From: Bacteroidota bacterium
GTDB lineage: Bacteria > Bacteroidota > Bacteroidia > Cytophagales > Cyclobacteriaceae
Reading direction: 5' to 3'
Assembly (NCBI GenBank): GCA_018267285.1
Contig: JAFDYU010000014.1
Coordinates: forward strand, 62,001 to 126,000
DNA: 64,000 nucleotides
Part shown: in pieces, positions 17,441-25,971 of the stretch
How the letters are laid out: the number at the start of each line of letters is the position of its first letter
Numbering within the stretch: the first letter of the stretch is position 1
The notes under the pieces: generated by a model
Told to the model about the DNA's origin: nothing
Seen by the model: only the letters and a program-made list of their open reading frames with translations
Databases searched by the model: none
Position numbers and translations under genes: made by a program

Positions 17441-18943
17441 ATGCTCAAAATTCTTTCGTCAAAACAAATCAGGGAACTCGATCAATTCACAATCGAACAC
17501 GAGCCCGTTGCACCGATTGATTTAATGGAGCGTGCTTGCCTTGCTTTTGTGCAGTGGTTTGTACAGCAGGTAAGGCAAGAAAAAAAAATAGGTGTTGTTT
17601 GCGGCACGGGCAATAATGGCGGTGATGGATTAGGGATTGCCCGATTATTGACCGAGCGCGGCTACTCCGTAAAAGTTTGGATCGTACGTGGCGAAATGAG
17701 CGAGACGGAGAATTTTAGAACAAACCTAAAACAACTGAATGGAAAGATCGAGCGATTCGAAATTTCGAAACCAACCGATCGGGGTTTGTTTAATGGATGT
17801 CATGTTTTGGTCGATGCGGTACTGGGCTCTGGACTATCGCGTAAAGCTGAAGGAATTTACGCCCAGGTGATTTCATGTATTAATCAGACGGATGCGTTGC
17901 GCATTGCCATTGATATTCCTTCGGGCTTGTTTGCCGATATTAAATCGGAAGGAGAAATCGTTCGCGCTCACCAAACCGTTTCTTTTCAGTTACCCAAACT
18001 AAGTTTTCTTTTCCCTGAAAATCACCCGTACGTTGGTCAATGGCAAGTTGTCGATATTGGGTTAAGTCAAAAATTTATTGGAGAAACTTGTGTTCATAAT
18101 TTTTTCGTTACGTCTGAGAGCATCCGAAAAATAATTCGCTCACGCGAAAAATTTTCGCACAAAGGAAATTATGGCCACGCACTTTTGATCTCCGGTTCTC
18201 ACGGAAAAATGGGTGCCTGTGCTTTAGCAGCAAAAGCTTCGCTCCGTGCGGGTGTTGGTTTGTTAACCGTTCTAGTTCCAAAATGTGGATACACCATCGT
18301 TCAAACCGCAGTGCCCGAGGCGATGGCATTGGTTGATGTTTCTGAAAATTATTTTACCGCAGTTCCCGAAGATTTAGTCTACACCTCTATTGGGATTGGC
18401 CCGGGCTTGGGAACCACTTCCGAAACCATAAATGCTTTTTCAAAAGTACTGCGCCAATATAATAAGCCAATGGTGATTGATGCCGATGCTCTTAACCTGT
18501 TGTCGTTGAATAAAGAACTTATACACCACATTCCACAAAACAGCATTCTCACTCCGCATCCAAAAGAATTTGAGCGCTTGGCCGGAAGCTGGCCCGATGA
18601 TTTTGCACGGCTTGAATTACTCCGAAATTTCGCGGTTAATATTAAGTCGGTTGTAGTGTTAAAAGGTGCCAATACTTCAATCGCTTTGCCCGATGGGAAA
18701 ATTTATTTCAACTCAACTGGCAATCCGGGAATGGCTACGGGCGGCAGCGGAGATGTGCTCACCGGAATTTTAACCGGACTACTTGCCCAAGGATATTCAT
18801 CGGCCGAAGCGGCATTGCTTGGGGTTTACTTACACGGCCTAGCCGGAGACCTCGCAGCCTTAGACAAGGGCATGGAATCGCTGATTTCGGGTGATCTGAT
18901 CGATTATTTACCAGCTGCTTTTAGGAAATTGAACTACTCGTAA
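17441..18943 (+). CDS. nnrDE: Bifunctional NAD(P)H-hydrate epimerase / ADP-dependent NAD(P)H-hydrate dehydratase
   Basis: A 500-residue repair enzyme that converts damaged NAD(P)H hydrates back to NAD(P)H. The N-terminal YjeF_N epimerase domain (about 1-210) has GVVCGTGNNGGDGLGIARLL and VDAVLGSGLSR. The C-terminal ribokinase-like dehydratase (about 225-500) has GNYGHALLISGSHGKMGAC, VIDADALNLL, LTPHPKEFERL and GNPGMATGGSGDVLTG, the last with the catalytic aspartate near residue 435. The frame is open to a TTG two codons earlier, but the ATG is preferred. It lies 6 bases after a lipoprotein gene. Confidence 0.95.
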   Translation: MLKILSSKQIRELDQFTIEHEPVAPIDLMERACLAFVQWFVQQVRQEKKIGVVCGTGNNGGDGLGIARLLTERGYSVKVWIVRGEMSETENFRTNLKQLNGKIERFEISKPTDRGLFNGCHVLVDAVLGSGLSRKAEGIYAQVISCINQTDALRIAIDIPSGLFADIKSEGEIVRAHQTVSFQLPKLSFLFPENHPYVGQWQVVDIGLSQKFIGETCVHNFFVTSESIRKIIRSREKFSHKGNYGHALLISGSHGKMGACALAAKASLRAGVGLLTVLVPKCGYTIVQTAVPEAMALVDVSENYFTAVPEDLVYTSIGIGPGLGTTSETINAFSKVLRQYNKPMVIDADALNLLSLNKELIHHIPQNSILTPHPKEFERLAGSWPDDFARLELLRNFAVNIKSVVVLKGANTSIALPDGKIYFNSTGNPGMATGGSGDVLTGILTGLLAQGYSSAEAALLGVYLHGLAGDLAALDKGMESLISGDLIDYLPAAFRKLNYS

Positions 18944-19041
18944 CGGCCTTTGGTCAGGAAAATTGTTATTTGTTTCAACTTTTGGTTCGACATTTGCATC
19001 CAAATACAGACAATGGCCGTAAAAGCAACTAACGAACCTGA

Positions 19042-19386
19042 ATGAAACCTGTTTTACTCTTCGTGCTGGCAATCTTTATGAGCCTACAAGCTTTTGGCCA
19101 AAATGCCGAAGAAGGTATTCGGTCGGCCGATCCGGTAAAGACCGCACAGGTATATCCCAACCCTGCTGTTGATTACCTCTCCATTAAATTTGAGTCTCCT
19201 ATTTCAAAGTCTGTAAAATTCAGTTTTCATTCCATCATCGGCACACCGTTGGAGCTGGAACAAGAAGCCGTAGACAACTTCGAGGTAAAAATCAAAGTAA
19301 AAGATTTAGCGGCGGGTTATTATATCGTAGTGGTGCACGATGCCCAGAGCAACACCCGCGGTGTGTATAAATTTCTGAAAAAATAA
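19042..19386 (+). CDS. Very small T9SS type A sorting domain protein
   Basis: A 114-residue exported protein. A signal peptide (residues 1-19, ending AFGQ) is followed by about 15 polar residues. The rest (about 36-114) is a type A T9SS C-terminal sorting domain: AQVYPNPAVDYLSIKF at its start, KVKDLAAGYYIVVV, then RGVYKFLKK at the end. There is therefore almost no passenger domain. Such domains normally direct much larger cargo through the SprA translocon to the cell surface. The gene lies between nnrDE and rsmG with no obvious T9SS neighbour. It could be a remnant of a larger gene, but start, signal and domain are all intact. Confidence 0.85.
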   Translation: MKPVLLFVLAIFMSLQAFGQNAEEGIRSADPVKTAQVYPNPAVDYLSIKFESPISKSVKFSFHSIIGTPLELEQEAVDNFEVKIKVKDLAAGYYIVVVHDAQSNTRGVYKFLKK

Positions 19387-19402
19387 TATTGCTCATTTCC
19401 AT

Positions 19403-19410
19403 TATTTTTG
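19403..19410 (+). promoter_or_regulatory. Possible -7 box of rsmG
   Basis: TATTTTTG matches TAnnTTTG and lies 22 bases before the TTG start proposed for rsmG. No convincing -33 element is present at the usual distance, so confidence is modest. Confidence 0.35.
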
Positions 19411-19432
19411 AGGTTGACTTAGAAACCCACCC

Positions 19433-20065
19433 TTGAAAGACGCATCCATTTTATATACTTACTTCCCATCGCTCAGTGAAAAACAAAAAAATCAATTTGA
19501 GCAGTTGGGTTCGCTCTACAGAGAATGGAACGAGAAAATCAACGTTATATCACGAAAAGACATTGATAATCTTTATGTAAACCACGTGCTGCATTCGTTG
19601 GGCATTGCCAAAGTGATGGCTTTCAATGTGGGGGCAAAGGTGATGGACGTAGGTACAGGCGGGGGATTGCCCGGAATTCCCCTCGCTATTCTATTTCCGG
19701 AGACGGAGTTTTATTTGGTCGATTCTATTGGGAAAAAGATAACGGTAGTACAAGAAATAACCGGTGCGATAGGCTTGCACAATGTAAAAGCTGAACAGGT
19801 TCGTGCCGAACAAGTGAAAGTTAAATTTGATTTTGTGGTTAGCCGGGCGGTTACGCGCATGAAGGAATTTTATGGTTGGGTGAGAAACCGCATCAGGCCG
19901 GGATCGGCTCATTCGCTCGATAACGGAATACTTTATCTGAAGGGCGGTGATGTGGATGAAGAATTGGACGAACTGAAAATGCCGTATTCGGTCTATGATT
20001 TGACAGATTTTTTTAAAGAAGATTTTTTCGAAACAAAAAAAGTGGTGTACCTGCCCATTCACTAA
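19433..20065 (+). CDS. rsmG: 16S rRNA (guanine(527)-N(7))-methyltransferase
   Basis: A 210-residue Rossmann-fold enzyme that methylates G527 of 16S rRNA using S-adenosylmethionine. Family segments are NEKINVISRKDIDNLYVNHVLHS (split over residues 33-56), the SAM-binding MDVGTGGGLPGIPLAILFP around residues 69-88 and DFVVSRAVTRM near 137-147. The start is a TTG: no ATG precedes the conserved region, and the TTG gives the length expected for the family. A small membrane protein gene follows after 13 bases. Confidence 0.94.
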   Translation: MKDASILYTYFPSLSEKQKNQFEQLGSLYREWNEKINVISRKDIDNLYVNHVLHSLGIAKVMAFNVGAKVMDVGTGGGLPGIPLAILFPETEFYLVDSIGKKITVVQEITGAIGLHNVKAEQVRAEQVKVKFDFVVSRAVTRMKEFYGWVRNRIRPGSAHSLDNGILYLKGGDVDEELDELKMPYSVYDLTDFFKEDFFETKKVVYLPIH

Positions 20066-20078
20066 CCCCAAAAACTCT

Positions 20079-20264
20079 ATGGCCTCTGAACATATTTTGA
20101 AATTTGCTATAGGGCTTATCGGGCTGTCGGTAACGGTATTAATTTTGGTGTGGGGGTTAATCAAAAAAGACAGTCAGAAGATAAAACGAGCCGCGGTTAT
20201 TTTCATCATCACCTGGATTATACTACTGCTCGTTGGGCTGCTCGAATTTTTTGAAACGATTTGA
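20079..20264 (+). CDS. Small two-helix membrane protein, unknown function
   Basis: A 61-residue protein with two predicted transmembrane helices (about 7-27 and 38-57) joined by a basic loop (KKDSQKIKR), so the loop should face the cytoplasm. It starts with ATG 13 bases after rsmG and is likely co-transcribed. No family is recognised, and its small size makes homology calls weak. It converges with plsC, with 21 bases between the stops. Confidence 0.65.
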   Translation: MASEHILKFAIGLIGLSVTVLILVWGLIKKDSQKIKRAAVIFIITWIILLLVGLLEFFETI

Positions 20265-20285
20265 TGGTTGTGCTGCTTACTTCTT

Positions 20286-21023
20286 TCAGGTAAACGAATT
20301 TTTAGCAATCATTTCTTTCATTACCTCAAAAGTTTGTTTTTTCAATTGCGCCACATCCGTCAAACCTTCGGTTGAGAGTTCAGGTGCAACAAAAATTTTT
20401 ACCAAGCCCGGTCGCAGGTTGATGGTACCCGGTGGCATCAACTTACCCGCGCCAATCACTACAATCGGCAATACGGGCATTTGTGTATCGATGGCAAGGC
20501 GGAAAGCTCCGTCTTTAAAAGGTTGCAAAATTTCTTTGGTGCGGTTTTGAGTGCCTTCGGCAAACAGCAGAATAGAAATCCCTTCGTGCAGGATCTGCTT
20601 CAATCGCTCCAGACTTTTTTGTTTGCTCTCGCGATCGGACCGATCAACAATTATTGTGGCGCCCCGGGCGATCCATCCAAACACCGGAATTTTTAAAAGT
20701 TCTTTTTTTGCAAGTGGTTTAAATTCTCCGGGAATCAGTAATCGAATGCCCGGCAGATCAAGGAAAGACGTGTGGTTGCTCACATAAATATAAGATTGCC
20801 CTTTACGAAAATTCTCACGTCCATAAAATTCATACCGGATGCGCGTGAGTAAACTGAAAACCCAAGACCAGATCCATAAAAAACTATAACCAATCCAGCT
20901 CGCCCGGCTTCCAAATAAAAACGGGATGGTGAGCCCGGGCAAAAAGAGCAGCATGAAAAAGGTAAACACCAGGAATACCCAAAAAATATATAGTCCGTGA
21001 ATTATTTTGGAAATGATTTTCAA
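20286..21023 (-). CDS. plsC: 1-acyl-sn-glycerol-3-phosphate acyltransferase
   Basis: A 245-residue membrane acyltransferase that makes phosphatidic acid from lysophosphatidate. Two hydrophobic segments cover residues 1-60. The catalytic H-x4-D motif is NHTSFLD (His84, Asp89), and the glycerophosphate-binding motif is FAEGTQ (about 155-159). The order and spacing match LPLAT-family PlsC. The gene follows the TonB-receptor operon on the same strand after 67 bases and may or may not share its transcript. A related lyso-lipid acyltransferase specificity cannot be excluded. Confidence 0.92.
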   Translation of the reverse strand: MKIISKIIHGLYIFWVFLVFTFFMLLFLPGLTIPFLFGSRASWIGYSFLWIWSWVFSLLTRIRYEFYGRENFRKGQSYIYVSNHTSFLDLPGIRLLIPGEFKPLAKKELLKIPVFGWIARGATIIVDRSDRESKQKSLERLKQILHEGISILLFAEGTQNRTKEILQPFKDGAFRLAIDTQMPVLPIVVIGAGKLMPPGTINLRPGLVKIFVAPELSTEGLTDVAQLKKQTFEVMKEMIAKNSFT

Positions 21024-21090
21024 GTTCGGAATTTTTCGGCCTGCAATATCTTAAAGTTTCACCAACGCACAAGCAACTTCTTTACTGTCG

Positions 21091-23493
21091 TCAAGGCCAC
21101 AAATGAAACTGCAGTGTTCCGTAAAATGCCCGACCCTGCGAAGGTATTATGCCCGGTCCGGGAAAGCCGGTGGTTCGCCTCGTGAAGTACATTTCGTTTG
21201 TAAGATTGTTCACGGACAAGGAAAGCCTCCATCGGTTGAGTGTGTAACCCATCGTAAAATCAATTACATGATAAGCCGGAATAATACCCACAATACCATT
21301 ATTGGAGGAACGCGCGTTGGTCGCGTCCGAAAATTCGGGATCGGTATAAGAATATTGCAAGGATCCACTCCAACGGTTGAACGAAAAAACGATGCCGAAA
21401 CGATCGATCCATTGTGCGGCATACTCCACACGTTTCCCTGCAAATTGAGTTCGACCGGGTGTGTTGATGTAGCGGGCATTAGTGTAGGCGATGGATGTGT
21501 ACAACGAAAGCTTGTCGGTTTTGTATTTGTAATGCGGCAACAAATGCAAAAAATTTATTTCTCCGTACGCCTCTGCCCCAACGCTGCGCGAATCGCTGAT
21601 GTTGGTTTTATATTGATAGACGTTGTCTCCGCCATCGGTCTGCAGTAAATTGCCTACGCGGTTTTTATACAGAAGATAAAAGCTGCTTACATCAAAATTG
21701 AATATCCTTTTATATTGACCTCGGTAACCCAGATCAAAATTATAGCCTTTAACATCTTTCAAATTCGGATCTACTTTCATGCCCGGCTGAAGAATTACAA
21801 TATCGCCAAAACTGATCGGGCTATAGTTTTGCGAAAAATTTGCGTACGCATCTGTTTTATTTGAAATTTTATAGTCGAGACCAACGCCCAACAACGGGAA
21901 TTTGCGGGTGTGAGTTTCGTTTCCAAAAGTCTTCGTATTCGTGGTGGTGTCTGCAATGGTGTAACCAATGGCGTTGGTTTGGATGTATTCTAACCGCGCG
22001 CCCGGAGTAACAGAAAATTTTTCCGTCAGCTGAAAAACATTTTCGAAAAAAACTGCCGCGTTGTACGAAGGAAACCGGTAATCAATCTGAAAATTAGTAT
22101 TGTCGACTACTGAAAAATCTGCATTCGATCCGCTATAGTTATAGCCCTGCGTGCGATGTGTCTCTCCGTGATAAAAACGCATACCGGCTAAAAAAGAAGA
22201 TTGAATGTGATGAATCAACTCGTAATGATGGATGTACCTCGACTCCATGTAAACGTTTCGATACTGGTCGTTCATTACCGTTCGCGGAGAAGTTGCATCG
22301 TCCGGATAATTGATTGGCGAAAGGTTACCCACATTTTTCCGGTCGGCCAATAACGAATATATTTTTACCGATAGTATATTATCTGTATCGATGGCATAGT
22401 CTAACGTTAAGGCGGGAATATTCCACGAAGCATCGAACCAATTTCGGTTACGAAGCGACTGGCGGGGGTTTAGTTTAAACTGTTGATCGGTGAGTCCGCC
22501 CGGCTGCTTCATTTGGTACTGCATCAAGGTATAATCGAATCCCAAGGTAAGTTTGGGTGTAAGCGAATACTTTAACGAGCTGAAGGCGTTGTGAATTTCA
22601 AAACCCGTGTTGGCACGCCATCCATCGCTACGTTTGTAATTGTGAAACACATAATAGTTAAGTTTTTTATGTTGACCGCCAATACTGTTGAACGAATTGA
22701 AAAACCCATAACTACCCACAGTTTGTTTGCTCATCAGGTCAAACGTTTTATCTTCAGGTCCTTTCTTAAATCTAAAATTCAACAGACCGCCAAATTGCGT
22801 ACCGTATTGAAGTGACGCAGCTCCGCGAATAATTTCAATATTATCCAACGCATCGGTGGGAGGCGAATAATACGTTTCCGGATAGCCGATAGGATCTGCG
22901 CTGATATCGTAGCCATTTTGCCTTGCGTTAAATTCAGTAGTTCGATTGGGGTTGAGCCCGCGCGTTGCAATGCTGAGCTGAACACCCGCCTGATCGTTTT
23001 CAATGATGTTTATCCCTGGCACTTTGGCATACAACTGGCGGGCGTTGTTGATGGCCGTGTTAAATGCCATTGAATTTAAATCAATCAGTTCATTTTTTTT
23101 TCCGGCATAGATGGTAGTGCCCACCGTTTGTAATTGCGACCGCACATCCCAGGGTTTCTCAACCCCGATAACGGTTACTTCCGAAAGTTGACGTGCCGTC
23201 ATCGGTTGAAGAAAAAAATCTTTCACTGTTGAAGTTTCATTCACCTGCCAGGCAAATGGCTTACTGTCGTAATTTTCTGCATCAACAACTACTACGTAAT
23301 CTCCCTTGGGGGCAGTGCATGAATAAAAACCGATTGTATCGCAAAGGCATACGATGTTTTTAGAAAAAATTAGCAGTGCGTGAGGAATACCTTTTTGGGT
23401 TGTTTCGTCTTTCACAAATCCGGAAACAACAATTTGTTGGGCTTGGCTTGTGTACGCTAATACAAAAAACAAAAACTGCAGTATTTTTTTCAT
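21091..23493 (-). CDS. TonB-dependent outer-membrane receptor
   Basis: An 800-residue receptor. A signal peptide (MKKILQFLFFVLAYTSQAQ) precedes a carboxypeptidase-regulatory-like domain (about 20-100), a plug domain (about 115-230, with NIEIIRGAASLQYGTQFGG) and a 22-stranded barrel ending in an aromatic strand (GTLQFHLWP). It resembles ferric-citrate (FecA-like) receptors, but the substrate is not proven. The ATG at 23493 overlaps the stop of the HTTM gene (ATGA), so the two are coupled. The frame is open for nine more codons upstream, inside the HTTM gene, but the signal peptide fixes the start. It is the last gene of the imelysin/di-haem/HTTM operon. Confidence 0.93.
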   Translation of the reverse strand: MKKILQFLFFVLAYTSQAQQIVVSGFVKDETTQKGIPHALLIFSKNIVCLCDTIGFYSCTAPKGDYVVVVDAENYDSKPFAWQVNETSTVKDFFLQPMTARQLSEVTVIGVEKPWDVRSQLQTVGTTIYAGKKNELIDLNSMAFNTAINNARQLYAKVPGINIIENDQAGVQLSIATRGLNPNRTTEFNARQNGYDISADPIGYPETYYSPPTDALDNIEIIRGAASLQYGTQFGGLLNFRFKKGPEDKTFDLMSKQTVGSYGFFNSFNSIGGQHKKLNYYVFHNYKRSDGWRANTGFEIHNAFSSLKYSLTPKLTLGFDYTLMQYQMKQPGGLTDQQFKLNPRQSLRNRNWFDASWNIPALTLDYAIDTDNILSVKIYSLLADRKNVGNLSPINYPDDATSPRTVMNDQYRNVYMESRYIHHYELIHHIQSSFLAGMRFYHGETHRTQGYNYSGSNADFSVVDNTNFQIDYRFPSYNAAVFFENVFQLTEKFSVTPGARLEYIQTNAIGYTIADTTTNTKTFGNETHTRKFPLLGVGLDYKISNKTDAYANFSQNYSPISFGDIVILQPGMKVDPNLKDVKGYNFDLGYRGQYKRIFNFDVSSFYLLYKNRVGNLLQTDGGDNVYQYKTNISDSRSVGAEAYGEINFLHLLPHYKYKTDKLSLYTSIAYTNARYINTPGRTQFAGKRVEYAAQWIDRFGIVFSFNRWSGSLQYSYTDPEFSDATNARSSNNGIVGIIPAYHVIDFTMGYTLNRWRLSLSVNNLTNEMYFTRRTTGFPGPGIIPSQGRAFYGTLQFHLWP

Positions 23494-24836
23494 TGCAAAC
23501 TCCCTTCCGGCAGTATCCATTTTTTTGAATAAAGATTTTCTTGCTCTCTCGCCAAATCCGTCTTGGGGTTTATGAAAGGCTGACTCGATTTTCCGTTAAG
23601 CGAGATATATGCATCGGCATACACGGCAACCTCACGATGGAGTTTACTTCTATATTTCTGTGCCAGGAAATGTGCATATTGCAAAATCATATCGGGTTGA
23701 GTACTCATCATTTTTTCCTGAAGGGGTGTCAGGTATTTTTTGGGATATTCAATAAATCGCTCACCGGTTGTTTTGTCTTCTATATAGAATTCGACATAGC
23801 CGTCTTTTTCCATCAACATAACATTCCACGAATAACGAAATCCCTGTTCGGTCCACATCACGTTGCCTTCATACAATATATATCTCAGCGGCATTAAAGT
23901 TTGCCACAAAAAATAAAGTCCAAAAAAGGCAAAAAAGATTTTTTCTTTTCTAAAATATGAAACTTGAATACTTCCATTTTCGCCTGTAAGCCAGAAGAAA
24001 AATTTTTCAAGCACGTGCCTATGAAACTGGGGCGAAAAAAAAATCAGCGCCACACCAATCATTACAACCGGAAAAATTCCGATGTAAAAAAGCCAAAGGG
24101 TAATTAAATGAAAAATTACAATCAGCGTATATTCAAAAGGTCTGGTTCTTTGGTTCAGCAATAGAAAGGGTGCGGTGAGATCGAACAACATGCCGCCCCA
24201 ACTAAATAAATAGGCCGTGATGGGCATAGCCAGCCAATCTCCAATAACCGGAACATTCTGGCAAGTACCCAACCAAATCTTCAACGGCTCGGCTTCAATG
24301 AGCCAATCGTATTTTATTTTAGATATGCCCGCAAAAAAATACACCAACCCCACTTGTAAACGCAACACAGAAAGTGTCCACCGTGGAACGGTTGCAGGTT
24401 GCTGCCAATTTTTTGCATCGAGGCTGAAACAGGCGTTCATCGGCAAAAAAATCATGATGAACGAAAGCAGGGTAATCAGGTAATAATGATTGAGGTAATT
24501 GGTGAGGTCAAGCAGTTCGGTGTAGGAAAACAAAATAAAGAAGATGATGATGGCGAGCCGGTAATATTTACCAATGATTACGAAGACCAAACTAACTATC
24601 ATCATTAGCCAGGGCAAGTACATCCATTTGCCGGGCAACGGCTGCACCCACTCGAAGCCATAATATTTAAAAAAGAAAGTGGGTTTTAGGTAGAGTTCTT
24701 CCACCCAGCCTTTCCACAAAAAACGCAGTTGGCTAAACAACATCAGCAACCCAAATAATATTCTAAAAAAAGCAAGAGAGGTTGCGCCTACCGGCTCCAG
24801 CAGTTTTTCGTAAATTTTGTTCGTTGCTTTTTTCAC
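23490..24836 (-). CDS. HTTM domain protein (vitamin K-dependent gamma-carboxylase-like membrane protein)
   Basis: A 448-residue integral membrane protein with roughly seven helices in the first 330 residues, then a soluble C-terminal part. The segment VYFFAGISKIKYDWL (about 165-179, Lys173) corresponds to the region holding the catalytic lysine of animal vitamin K-dependent gamma-glutamyl carboxylase, and the family is named HTTM after horizontally transferred transmembrane domain. A carboxylase activity is not established for bacterial members. It lies 22 bases after the second imelysin gene and overlaps the TonB receptor by 4 bases, which ties it to an outer-membrane uptake system. Confidence 0.88.
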   Translation of the reverse strand: MKKATNKIYEKLLEPVGATSLAFFRILFGLLMLFSQLRFLWKGWVEELYLKPTFFFKYYGFEWVQPLPGKWMYLPWLMMIVSLVFVIIGKYYRLAIIIFFILFSYTELLDLTNYLNHYYLITLLSFIMIFLPMNACFSLDAKNWQQPATVPRWTLSVLRLQVGLVYFFAGISKIKYDWLIEAEPLKIWLGTCQNVPVIGDWLAMPITAYLFSWGGMLFDLTAPFLLLNQRTRPFEYTLIVIFHLITLWLFYIGIFPVVMIGVALIFFSPQFHRHVLEKFFFWLTGENGSIQVSYFRKEKIFFAFFGLYFLWQTLMPLRYILYEGNVMWTEQGFRYSWNVMLMEKDGYVEFYIEDKTTGERFIEYPKKYLTPLQEKMMSTQPDMILQYAHFLAQKYRSKLHREVAVYADAYISLNGKSSQPFINPKTDLAREQENLYSKKWILPEGSLQ

Positions 24837-24858
24837 GTTTCCTCCGGTTCAAAAAAAC

Positions 24859-25968
24859 TCAATCTCCATCGGTATCGGAAAATGTAATGGTAACTCCCAG
24901 ATTATTGGCTACATCTACTTTAAAATAGACAATCAATGTTTTTAGTGAATCGAAAACTTCGCGTACATCGTTGGTTTGTGCGCTTACTGCATTTGAGTAG
25001 GGTGGATTAATCGCATTAATTTTAGTAATCACCAAATCGAACTGGTCATTAATTACATCCGAAAGATCAAGTCCGTTTTTTTTTGCTTTAACGTAATCGA
25101 GCAAATCATCAAAGCCTTGTGCCGAGCCGCCATTAAAAGCATCTTTCATTGCCTGTATGTTTGCCTTCATCACCCCGAGTGATTCCTCGGTAAGTGTATA
25201 TTCAATTTTATCCGGGTGAGGTTGGTTGTCGTTCACTTTCACGCCCAAGCCGATCGGGTTTCCAACCTTTACATTTTTAATTTGGTCCATTGTTAGTGCC
25301 ACAGCATTCACCAGTTGGCTCACGGAGCTACTGACATCATTTCCTTTCGATGTTACAAATGAATTAAGATGGCCGTCATTCCAATGATTCTGCAAGTCTG
25401 TTATCTGCAAACTAAGATTTTGTGCAACCGAATTGAGAAATGCTTTTCTGTTATCGCTACTGGCTTCCGTATATTTTGACAGGACGGCTGTATTTCCATT
25501 TTTATCAAATAATAAATACTCAAGAGTTTTCAATCCTTTTGTATCGGCTCCTACGGTTGCTGCATTGGATTGAGCACTTATGGCATTTTCAATTTTTGTA
25601 GCACTGATCGGCCAGGTGTCTATGTTCACCAAAATCAAATTGTCATTCATGGGACCGAAATTAAAAGGCGAAACGAACGCCCAACTTTCTACCATTGTGT
25701 TAAAGGCCGACTGTGCTTTTATTAATGTACTGTCGTTTGGGTTGGCCGTAAATGCGTTTATTGCCTCATCTGCTTCTTCAAACTTCGACACAACTTCATT
25801 GATATGTCCCATCAAGATATTGTTGCCTATGTTGTTGAGCATCGTTGCCTGGTCGTAATTTCCAAACAGAGAATTATTGGTATCGGGTATAGTGGAGCAG
25901 CCTGCCAATATCAGCAACGCAAAAAACACAAATGCCTTCAACAACCTTTTCGTTTGTACGCTTTTCAT
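24859..25968 (-). CDS. Imelysin-family lipoprotein lacking the GxHxxE histidine
   Basis: A 369-residue lipoprotein (lipobox LAGC, Cys24) with the helical imelysin (M75/EfeO-related) fold. The helix that usually carries G-x-H-x-x-E reads GLKTLEYLLFD (Gly145, Lys147, Glu150), so the histidine is replaced by lysine and the canonical metal site looks altered. The upstream paralogue in the same operon keeps the histidine. It lies 3 bases after the di-haem gene and 22 before the HTTM gene. Peptidase activity has been reported for few imelysins, and iron-related binding is the more common proposal; the role here is open. Confidence 0.87.
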   Translation of the reverse strand: MKSVQTKRLLKAFVFFALLILAGCSTIPDTNNSLFGNYDQATMLNNIGNNILMGHINEVVSKFEEADEAINAFTANPNDSTLIKAQSAFNTMVESWAFVSPFNFGPMNDNLILVNIDTWPISATKIENAISAQSNAATVGADTKGLKTLEYLLFDKNGNTAVLSKYTEASSDNRKAFLNSVAQNLSLQITDLQNHWNDGHLNSFVTSKGNDVSSSVSQLVNAVALTMDQIKNVKVGNPIGLGVKVNDNQPHPDKIEYTLTEESLGVMKANIQAMKDAFNGGSAQGFDDLLDYVKAKKNGLDLSDVINDQFDLVITKINAINPPYSNAVSAQTNDVREVFDSLKTLIVYFKVDVANNLGVTITFSDTDGD

Positions 25969-25971
25969 CCT

